Below are positions 51,449 through 58,416 of a DNA stretch of 58,416 bases, one piece after another (within the stretch, counting starts at the first letter, position 1; the number at the start of each line of letters is the position of its first letter). The position numbers were made by a program, and so were the translations under genes. Under the pieces are notes generated by a model. That model was not told where the DNA came from. It did no database searches and saw only the letters and a program-made list of their open reading frames with translations. Origin of the DNA: Succinivibrio dextrinosolvens (lineage in GTDB: Bacteria > Pseudomonadota > Gammaproteobacteria > Enterobacterales > Succinivibrionaceae); assembly GCF_900116345.1 (NCBI RefSeq), contig NZ_FPAH01000015.1:1-58416 (forward strand), in the 5' to 3' direction.

Positions 51449-52726
51449 TTAGTTCTTTGCAACAGAGTTCAGAAGAGTAAAGTAAGTTGGGAAAGTTTTT
51501 CTGATGCAGTCAGGATCATTGATCACAACATCTCTGTCAAAGGCAATCAGTGACATACACATTGCCATACGATGGTCGTTGTAGGTATCAAATACAGGAG
51601 TTGCATCATTACGCTTTGAAGTATCAATACTGATCCAGTCATCTCCGGATTCAACCTTTACTCCAAGCTTGCTCATCTCCTTAACCATGGCATCAATACG
51701 ATCGGTCTCCTTAACTCTCCAGCTGGCAATATTCTTGATGACAACCGCTGAATCAGTATACATGGCAAGAGGAACCAGAGTCATGGCAGCATCAGGCATT
51801 GCATTCATATCAATCTCAATACCGTGAAGCTTACCTGACTTAACAAGAATAGAGTTCTCCTGACGGGTAACCTTGGCGCCCATCTTCTTTAGAATGTCAA
51901 AAAACTTGATATCTCCCTGGACACTGTCTGAAGGCAGACCGTAAATCTCAAGCTGACCTTTAATAGCAGCAGCTGCCGCAAAATAGGTTGCACCGGTAGC
52001 ATCGCCCTCAATCAGGTAGGAGCCAGGAGAAGTATATCCACTGCCTTCCACCTTAAAGGAGGAGTAGCCGTTGCGATGGACCTTGGCACCGAATTTTTCA
52101 ATCAGCTTTACGGTTAAATCCACATAAGGCTTCGAGATCAGATCACCGCTTACAGAAATATCAAGACCGCCGCATACAGGAGCAGTCATTAACAGAGCTG
52201 TAATAAACTGACTTGATGTATCTCCGCTGACACGAATTGCGTGTTTCTTAGGAGTGGTACCACGGATCTGCAGAGGAGGAAAACCGTCATTGTTCAGGTA
52301 CTCGATATTACAGCCAATCTCCTTTAAAGCCTCGGTTAGAGGTCCGATTGGGCGTTCCATCATACGAGGTTCACCGGTTAGAGTGAACACACCTGAGGAT
52401 ACAGACAGTGCTGCACATAAAGGTCTCATGGCAGTGCCGGCATTACCGAGATCTAGTGTAAGCTGATTTAAACCGTTGTCAAAAACACCGTCAATACCAG
52501 TTACGTCAATAGATCCGGTAACAGCATTAAGATTTACTCCCAGCTGTTTTAAAGCCTCAATCATACGGGCTGTATCATCAGATTTTAAAACGTTTAAAAG
52601 CTTGGTTTTGCCTTTGGCCATAGAAGAAACCAAAAGCGCACGGTTAGACAGACTCTTTGAGCCCGGCATAATCACCTGTCCGCTAACAGACTGAATCTTC
52701 TTTAATTTAAGTGAAGCTGTTTTCAA
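51449..52726 (-). CDS. aroA: EPSP synthase (3-phosphoshikimate 1-carboxyvinyltransferase)
   Basis: 425 residues. Joins shikimate-3-phosphate and PEP in the shikimate pathway. IMPGSKSLSNRALL at the N-terminus, LDLGNAGTAMRPL (the N-A-G-T-A-M-R-P motif) and a C-terminal YNDHRMAMCMSL are intact; the NAGTAMRP form with Gly-Thr-Ala is the usual class I type. TTG start (52724-52726) overlapping the hisC stop (TTGA), so translation is coupled. AAGGA lies 9 bases upstream. Confidence 0.96.
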   Translation of the reverse strand: MKTASLKLKKIQSVSGQVIMPGSKSLSNRALLVSSMAKGKTKLLNVLKSDDTARMIEALKQLGVNLNAVTGSIDVTGIDGVFDNGLNQLTLDLGNAGTAMRPLCAALSVSSGVFTLTGEPRMMERPIGPLTEALKEIGCNIEYLNNDGFPPLQIRGTTPKKHAIRVSGDTSSQFITALLMTAPVCGGLDISVSGDLISKPYVDLTVKLIEKFGAKVHRNGYSSFKVEGSGYTSPGSYLIEGDATGATYFAAAAAIKGQLEIYGLPSDSVQGDIKFFDILKKMGAKVTRQENSILVKSGKLHGIEIDMNAMPDAAMTLVPLAMYTDSAVVIKNIASWRVKETDRIDAMVKEMSKLGVKVESGDDWISIDTSKRNDATPVFDTYNDHRMAMCMSLIAFDRDVVINDPDCIRKTFPTYFTLLNSVAKN

Positions 52727-53838
52727 TTCTTCATGTCCTTAAGTATTGTTTCAACACACTCAAAAAATCTGTCATTCTCCTGAGGGGTTCCGATGGAGAT
52801 TCTAAGGATAGTCTTAAGCTTGTAACCTAAAAGAGGTCTTACAATCACGCCCATATGCAGCAGACGATCAGCAATCACAGCGGCATCATAGTCCTTAAAG
52901 TCGATAGCCACGAAATTTGCAAAGGAAGGGATCATGAACAGACTGTTCTTCTTACAGAAATCGGCATATCTTACGCGCTCACGAGTATTGTTCTCTACGG
53001 TCTTATCCAGAAATTCCTTATCATCCAGTGCAGCACAGGCTGCAGCCAGAGCTGCAATATTCACATTAAAAGGAGCTCTCAGACGGTTCAGAATAGAGGT
53101 AATCTCTGGGTTGGCCAGCATATAGCCTACTCTTAAGCCTGCAAGACCATAGGCCTTTGAGAAGGTGCGTGAAACAATCAGATTCTCAAACTCATCAAGC
53201 CACTTTGCTGTATCCTCAAATGAATCATCTCCGCTGTTAAACTCATTGTATGCCTCATCGATAACAACCAGAGTCTCCTTTGGAACCTTCTTAAGGAAGT
53301 TATACATATCCTTTGAAGAGATAGCTGTACCGATTGGGTTTGATGGATTTGCAAAAGCGATAATTCTGGTTTTGCTGTCAATTGCAGCAAGAATTACCTC
53401 TAAATCGGCACAGTAGTTCTTAAGCGGAATAACCTTGGCCTGTGCTCCGTTCACAGTGGTTTCCATAGGGTAAACCACAAAGGAGTATTCAGGGAAGATT
53501 ACGTTAACATCTTTGTTAACAAAGGCTTCAAACAGAAGATTTATAAGTTCATTAGAGCCTGCGCCTAAAGTAATACGCTCAGGCTCATAGCCGAATTTGG
53601 ACAAAAGCTTCTGCTTGAGGTAATAGCCGTTTGAATCAGGATAAAGATTGCCCTGCTCAATCGCCTCAAAAGCAGCTTTTTTTGCCTTCTGGCTCATGCC
53701 GAATGGATTTTCGTTTGAAGCAAGTTTGATTACATCGGAAAGACCAAGTTCACGCTGAACTTCCTCAATAGGCTTTCCGGCCTGGTATGGTTTTATTAAA
53801 GTTATGCCACCATTAGCAAATGAACTGTACTGTGTCAT
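52723..53838 (-). CDS. hisC: histidinol-phosphate / aromatic aminotransferase
   Basis: 371 residues. Class I/II PLP aminotransferase: LASNENPFG, GAGSNELINLL, FANPSNPIGT, VIDEAYNEF and PLP lysine Lys228 in SRTFSKAYGLAGLRVGY. Matches HisC2-type enzymes. Its coupling to aroA, outside any his operon, suggests it may work mainly on aromatic amino acids (phenylpyruvate or hydroxyphenylpyruvate) as well as or instead of histidinol phosphate; this is an inference from context. Confidence 0.92.
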   Translation of the reverse strand: MTQYSSFANGGITLIKPYQAGKPIEEVQRELGLSDVIKLASNENPFGMSQKAKKAAFEAIEQGNLYPDSNGYYLKQKLLSKFGYEPERITLGAGSNELINLLFEAFVNKDVNVIFPEYSFVVYPMETTVNGAQAKVIPLKNYCADLEVILAAIDSKTRIIAFANPSNPIGTAISSKDMYNFLKKVPKETLVVIDEAYNEFNSGDDSFEDTAKWLDEFENLIVSRTFSKAYGLAGLRVGYMLANPEITSILNRLRAPFNVNIAALAAACAALDDKEFLDKTVENNTRERVRYADFCKKNSLFMIPSFANFVAIDFKDYDAAVIADRLLHMGVIVRPLLGYKLKTILRISIGTPQENDRFFECVETILKDMKN

Positions 53839-54092
53839 TTTTACATCCTTATTTTATTAAAACCATTGTAAAGACAAACGAAGTAAAGCTCAAATACCGG
53901 TATCACAAATAAAAAAGGTGTCCGTTTGTGTGCAAAATCATTTAAAAAAATGTCTTAAACACCAAAAAAAACTTTATATGCTTAAATTGTGAAATTTGGA
54001 ATACAGTATAGCGAAAGGAATCAGGCTTTTAATTATCCGCTTCGTTAAAAGATTACACATAACAAAACTGCAATGTGAACAAAAGACAGGAA

Positions 54093-55343
54093 CTATGGCA
54101 ATCGGCTAATAAGATGACGGCTGTTTTTCTCACTTTCAGACTTCATGTCATACATTTTTCTGTCAGCAGCCTCAATAAACTTCTCAACAGTATTAAATTC
54201 ATCACTGTAGCTGACTGCACCGATGGCAATTGAAAGACGATAAGGATCGGTATTGGTCATATTGGCATTTGAGATATTTTTATTCAGATTATCAATAAAT
54301 TTGCCGACGGTATTCTCAGGATTCTCCTTGATAACCACAATGAACTCGTCACCGGCATAGCGGCTTAAAAAACAGTCCTTTGAGAAGGCTGACTGACGCA
54401 GACAGTTAGCCATACAGATCAGAGCCTTGTCGCCCTGAGTATGACCGTAGGTATCGTTAATACTTTTGAATTTATTTATATCTATAAAAATAAGATTAAG
54501 AGAAGAAGTCAGCTCGTCATCCTTTTCAAAAAGTCTGGAGAGATAACGATAAAGCTCGTTGCGGTTGTTCATACCGGTCAGAAAATCTCTGGATACGGCT
54601 CTGGACTGAGATACTATGTGAACCACGAATACAAATGAAACCATAGCGATAAAGAAAATCGGCAGATTAAAGATCACAGCAAAAGGCCACAGAAGCATTG
54701 GCACATAGACAAAGAGAACCAGTCCGAACTGAGCGGTTCTCCGAGACAGGAACACACCTTGCAGAAGCTCAGAGACAAAGATATGCACATCTTTCAGGGT
54801 TAAAAGGAAACATAGAAACTGAGCTAAGGCCAGACACATTAAGACCTGGTAGAAAACCCGGCAGAATGAGGTAGACAGGACCTCTGCAGAGTAAATCACC
54901 AGCTTTAAGACAAAACAGATATAAGCTACACAGAAAAGACTCACCAGAATAAAGGCTGTTCTGTTTAAGGTTCCCTGAAATGTTCTGATACTGTGTATCT
55001 GTTTTCGCATTACTATAAACAGATAGTAAGGAAAGAAACTGTTCAAAAGCAGAATGGAGAAAGTCAGAATCAGAAAAATCCGATCAACCCAGGCAGTAGT
55101 ATCAAGTTCGAGATCAAAGACAAATACATTTAAGGTTGAGAACAGACCGATAGCCACACACTGAACAATCAGCATATTGGATATTCTGGAGATAAGATAG
55201 GTATTTGAAGTACGGTTGGATTTCTCGTTGTACTTGATTCTGCTGATAACAAAAAACGCAGCCAGAACCAGATATATGAGCGAATGCCCATAAAAAAACT
55301 GAAAAGATCTATTCAGTGTATAGAAATCCAATCCAAACTGCAT
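54093..55343 (-). CDS. membrane diguanylate cyclase (GGDEF variant AGDEF)
   Basis: 416 residues. About six or seven N-terminal helices (to about residue 245), then a GGDEF domain: FIDINKFKSINDTYGHTQGDKAL and signature YAGDEF. AGDEF variants are often active, so this may make c-di-GMP. No inhibitory RxxD motif was noted just before the signature (LRQSAF...FLSRYAGDEF). Last of three tandem paralogues, starting 13 bp after the middle one. Confidence 0.85.
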   Translation of the reverse strand: MQFGLDFYTLNRSFQFFYGHSLIYLVLAAFFVISRIKYNEKSNRTSNTYLISRISNMLIVQCVAIGLFSTLNVFVFDLELDTTAWVDRIFLILTFSILLLNSFFPYYLFIVMRKQIHSIRTFQGTLNRTAFILVSLFCVAYICFVLKLVIYSAEVLSTSFCRVFYQVLMCLALAQFLCFLLTLKDVHIFVSELLQGVFLSRRTAQFGLVLFVYVPMLLWPFAVIFNLPIFFIAMVSFVFVVHIVSQSRAVSRDFLTGMNNRNELYRYLSRLFEKDDELTSSLNLIFIDINKFKSINDTYGHTQGDKALICMANCLRQSAFSKDCFLSRYAGDEFIVVIKENPENTVGKFIDNLNKNISNANMTNTDPYRLSIAIGAVSYSDEFNTVEKFIEAADRKMYDMKSESEKNSRHLISRLP

Positions 55344-55356
55344 ATCAAGCTCTTCC

Positions 55357-56574
55357 TCAGAGAATAGCGGTATTTTCTCTGATTGTAGTAATTCTTTTCA
55401 GTTCCTGCTGCTTGTATAGATTTGCCTTAGCCTCATGAATGAAAGAATTCTGATCTTTTAAATCATGGCTGTATGCCACATACCCAACAGATAGAGACAG
55501 TTCAATATTGTCGTTTCTGATGCTGTTTAACTCTGAAACTTTCTTATTTAGTCTTTCAATATAATCTTCAATATTGAATTCAGGCACTTCATGAATAACT
55601 GCTACAAACTCATCTCTTAAGAAACGGCATAGAAACAGACCATTCGCTGGTGCTGCACTCTTAAGACAGTTGGCAACACTGATAAGAGTTTTATCACCTG
55701 CCTCATGTCCATAATTATTGTTGAGATTCTTGAAATCGTCAATAGTGATAACCATAAGTTTGAAACTTGCGTCAAGCTCTGAGCGTTTTGCAAAGAGTCT
55801 GTCAAGATATGTCATCAGAGCATTGCGGTTATTCATACCGGTAAGAAAATCCACCGAAACCTGCTTCAGTTGGGAAATTACATGAATCACATAGACCAGA
55901 ATCACTGTGAATGTATACATTACAGGAGCATAGAACAGGAAATTCAAAGGCAGTAGTAAAAACTGCAGGTAAAGAATCGCACCTAAAGCAATATAGATTC
56001 CCCTCTCGGAGAAGTATGTTCCCTGTAATAGCTGATAGATAAACTTATGAAAATCAGGCAGAGCAACAGCAAAGGAGATGATACCGGCCAGAACAATCGC
56101 ATCATCAAGATTATGCAGAAAAACAGTACTTAACGGAGCCTCAAGATAAACCAGACAGGTAGTGTAGCCAATTGCAGCAAAGAAAATCAGAGTGCAGACA
56201 ATAAAGAAAGCCGTAAAGATTCTGAAATTCGAGCCCCGGACAAAGGTACCGCGGTTATAGAACTGTCTGATGAGAAACAGCAGAATATACGGATAGATAA
56301 AGGACATGTAATTGGTCAGAAGACCGATGATAACAAGGGCAAAGCGAATTCCCTTGACATTACCGAGCTGAAATTTCTCATTCAGATAGAACAGAGTACA
56401 GAAAGCCGCATAGGCCACAGAATGAAGCAGCAGCAGATAAGCTGCATTGATACTGATTCTGGTGGAGGAATTAAGGCGAGACTTATCATGGCGGATCACG
56501 CTGACTAAAATCAGCATACAGATCACCACAAAATACAGCAAGGAAGTATCAGTTACGAAACTAAAAGACAGCAT
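55357..56574 (-). CDS. membrane GGDEF-domain protein, degenerate active site
   Basis: 405 residues, same layout as its neighbours: six or so helices, then a GGDEF fold. The metal-binding stretch is altered (VITIDDFKNLNNNYGHEAGDKTL) and the signature reads FLRDEF, losing both Gly of GGDEF. It is probably catalytically inactive and may act as a GTP or c-di-GMP sensor or partner of the flanking cyclases. Its start overlaps the end of the upstream gene by 14 bp, so the genes are translated together. Confidence 0.85.
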   Translation of the reverse strand: MLSFSFVTDTSLLYFVVICMLILVSVIRHDKSRLNSSTRISINAAYLLLLHSVAYAAFCTLFYLNEKFQLGNVKGIRFALVIIGLLTNYMSFIYPYILLFLIRQFYNRGTFVRGSNFRIFTAFFIVCTLIFFAAIGYTTCLVYLEAPLSTVFLHNLDDAIVLAGIISFAVALPDFHKFIYQLLQGTYFSERGIYIALGAILYLQFLLLPLNFLFYAPVMYTFTVILVYVIHVISQLKQVSVDFLTGMNNRNALMTYLDRLFAKRSELDASFKLMVITIDDFKNLNNNYGHEAGDKTLISVANCLKSAAPANGLFLCRFLRDEFVAVIHEVPEFNIEDYIERLNKKVSELNSIRNDNIELSLSVGYVAYSHDLKDQNSFIHEAKANLYKQQELKRITTIRENTAIL

Positions 56575-57706
56575 CTTGAGAGGCTTCCTTTTTCTTCATT
56601 TTTTCCCTGTACATCTGCTTGTCTGCCCTGGACACAAGCTCCTTGATATTACGTGCATTAGGCTCTGCATGTACATAGCCGCAGCTTACGGACACCTCAT
56701 ATTTCTTGTCCGAGAAAATCAGGCGCTCTTCAAGCTCAAAGGAGATGCTCTGAATAATTCTCTTCACATCTTCCTCATCCTGAGTCTGGGTTATCAGTAC
56801 AAACTCATCACCGCCCATTCTGGCCACAAAGGCATTATGCTCACCGGCAATGCTCTTTAGGGTCTTGCCCACAAGAGAGATAGCCTCATCACCTTCAATA
56901 TGACCGTAGGTATCATTAATCTGCTTGAAGTGATCGATATCGATAAAGACAATATAGGCACCGGAGTGATCTTTGCTGATAAAGACATTATTGATGTACT
57001 TGCTGAAGCTTACACGGTTATTGACTCCGGAAAGAGGATCCTGAGAAATCAGAGTACGTGATCTGGTCATGTAGTTAAAGAACAGGAAGGCTGCCAGTGA
57101 AAAACCTACTTCCACGTCATTGAACAGCATCTGCTGGGCAAAGAGAGCGATACCTAAAACCACATAATAGAAAAAGTGCTTTCTGGCTATATATTTGATA
57201 TCAAAATCAAGATTGTACAGATAGGACTTATAGCACAGCCAGGCTCCGACGATTACATAGAAGTTGACGATAAAATAAAGACTTATGGAGGTGGCAGAAT
57301 CAATAATATCTCTTTTATCCTCCAGAAGCATTGCATGGAAATTGAACAGTACCAGAAGACCGGCCTCGAAAAATCCCGGGACAAGGTAGCGCCAGTCATT
57401 GGTGTTGGAATAGCGGAGAAACTTTTCCTTTAATTCATTTAAAACCAGATAGAAAACAGCAACTACAGCAAGCAGCACACTCAGCTGCCAGAGAAGCACA
57501 AATACATAGGAATTGACTTGATCAAGATTGAAAGAGGAAACTCCAATAACAATGACTCGCATGAGCATTGTAATAAACACTGAAATAATTGCTATTGCAT
57601 GAACGCCTAAGGTTCTTCCTTCGGATTTTATATTGTTATATAACATTGGCATCAGCATCAGTGTTGAAAACAGCAGAAGCCAAAGTTTTCCAGCTAATAT
57701 TCCCAC
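56561..57706 (-). CDS. membrane diguanylate cyclase (canonical GGDEF)
   Basis: 381 residues. Start is GTG (57704-57706) with AGGAAA upstream. N-terminal membrane region of about seven helices, then GGDEF: IVFIDIDHFKQINDTYGHIEGDEAI and signature MGGDEF, all key residues present. Converts two GTP to c-di-GMP. First gene of three contiguous paralogues. No EAL or HD-GYP phosphodiesterase gene is in the window. Confidence 0.9.
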   Translation of the reverse strand: MGILAGKLWLLLFSTLMLMPMLYNNIKSEGRTLGVHAIAIISVFITMLMRVIVIGVSSFNLDQVNSYVFVLLWQLSVLLAVVAVFYLVLNELKEKFLRYSNTNDWRYLVPGFFEAGLLVLFNFHAMLLEDKRDIIDSATSISLYFIVNFYVIVGAWLCYKSYLYNLDFDIKYIARKHFFYYVVLGIALFAQQMLFNDVEVGFSLAAFLFFNYMTRSRTLISQDPLSGVNNRVSFSKYINNVFISKDHSGAYIVFIDIDHFKQINDTYGHIEGDEAISLVGKTLKSIAGEHNAFVARMGGDEFVLITQTQDEEDVKRIIQSISFELEERLIFSDKKYEVSVSCGYVHAEPNARNIKELVSRADKQMYREKMKKKEASQDAVF

Positions 57707-57986
57707 GATTGTTTCCTATTTAAGCCAAAATCCCCATTTTTGGCCATACAAGACAATTTTAAGGCGATTGAGAAATAAATACAATTAGCATCAATATATT
57801 ATCAAACTCCTGTCACTATCTTTTTGTAAGGCACTAAAGCCGTTTGGTAAACATAAAATACAGATATACGAAATATGTTAATTCAGAGGAATTTGAGAAT
57901 AATCGACAAAAAAGGGTAATTAACTGTTTTGTTAAATCTATAAATAGATTATAATAGTTAATAAAATTTATAGGTTATATATTATT

Positions 57987-58416
57987 ATGAATAAAATTAT
58001 TCCAATTGGACAAGCAGCAAAAATATTAGGAGTTCATGTTCAGACATTAAGAAACTGGGAAAAGTCAGGAAAATTAAAACCAGACAGTATATCGCCTGGC
58101 GGTACCAGAAGATACAGTCTTGAACATATTCTTTCTCTTTCAGGTAAGACATTACCTGTTCAGACAGATAACAGATACACTGTTGCGTATGCAAGAGTAA
58201 GTAGTCACGATCAAAAAGAAGACCTAAAAAGACAGGCGCAGGTGCTTGAGTTATACTGTGCTGAACATGGATATGAGTATGAGATGATTACCGATTTAGG
58301 CTCGGGCATGAATTACTATAAAAAAGGCCTGACCTCTTTAATCAACAAAATTCTCAATAATGAAGTTAAAAGACTGGTGCTTACGCACAAAGACAGATTA
58401 TTAAGATTCGGAGCAG
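57987..58416 (+). mobile_element. IS607-type serine recombinase TnpA, 3'-truncated by window edge
   Basis: 143 codons visible from the ATG at 57987, open to the end. N-terminal MerR-like helix-turn-helix (IIPIGQAAKILGVHVQTLRNWEKSGKL ... GGTRRYSLEHI), then a serine recombinase core: VAYARVSSHDQKEDLKRQ with catalytic Ser72 and LTHKDRLLRFGA. That order is diagnostic of IS607. Such elements usually carry a tnpB gene (RNA-guided nuclease) downstream, outside this window. The AT-rich 57780-57986 region should include the left end. Confidence 0.9.

Overview
The window reads as chromosomal DNA of an AT-rich, probably anaerobic, fermentative Gammaproteobacterium. Several genes point to this group: the fused TrpC-TrpF protein, fused RlmK-RlmL, YciO, RNase AM (Rnm), Uup, SlyX, a YajG-like lipoprotein and SstT. 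The GGGtGRT/NifU-like gene pair is typical of anaerobes. A member of the Succinivibrionaceae or a near relative (Aeromonadales side) fits best, but this is an inference from gene content, not a computed phylogeny. I saw no tRNA, rRNA or CRISPR array. Both window edges are mobile elements: a 5'-truncated IS1634-type transposase on the left and a 3'-truncated IS607-type serine recombinase on the right.

Layout. 1-5.1 kb: transposase, then leftward genes for a small membrane protein, YciO, a JetD-like protein without its catalytic residues, TadA and DgkA. 5.2-12.6 kb: a membrane-anchored SpoIIE-type phosphatase-like protein, then the leftward operon rlmKL-uup-rnm, with gene junctions touching or overlapping by one base. 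12.7-18.2 kb: an anion or Na+/H+ antiporter-type permease, then a rightward sugar operon (GH13 alpha-glucosidase, GPH symporter, AraC regulator). 18.4-21 kb: an AT-rich accessory patch with a DUF4143-type ATPase, two tandem-repeat arrays (33-bp and 42-bp periods) and an unknown small gene. 21-27.9 kb: GGGtGRT/NifU-like pair, sstT, HU, udk-nupC (with a CRP-like box) and mntP. 27.9-36.8 kb: PiT-PhoU-like phosphate transporter, GntR regulator, corA, YfcD-type Nudix, slyX with a lipoprotein, a second lipoprotein overlapping a membrane gene, and asnS.

37-44.7 kb holds the complete tryptophan pathway split into two transcription units: trpL1-trpE-trpG and trpL2-trpD-trpCF-trpB-trpA. Each unit has its own Trp-Trp leader peptide and attenuator. 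A GGTGCACC palindrome followed 34-35 bp later by a GTGCAA element lies upstream of both leaders; this is a candidate shared operator distinct from the TrpR consensus I know.

44.8-58.4 kb: HAD lipoprotein, HigBA-type toxin-antitoxin, orphan PTS_EIIC_2 permease, an overlooked 54-codon ORF, an Fsr-like MFS exporter, a small membrane protein, a possible small RNA, a secreted protein, hisC-aroA, and three contiguous leftward membrane GGDEF genes. The middle GGDEF protein has a degenerate active site. The window ends in the IS607-type element. Aromatic amino-acid genes (hisC-aroA, trp) are well represented. TTG and GTG start codons with good ribosome-binding sites are unusually common.
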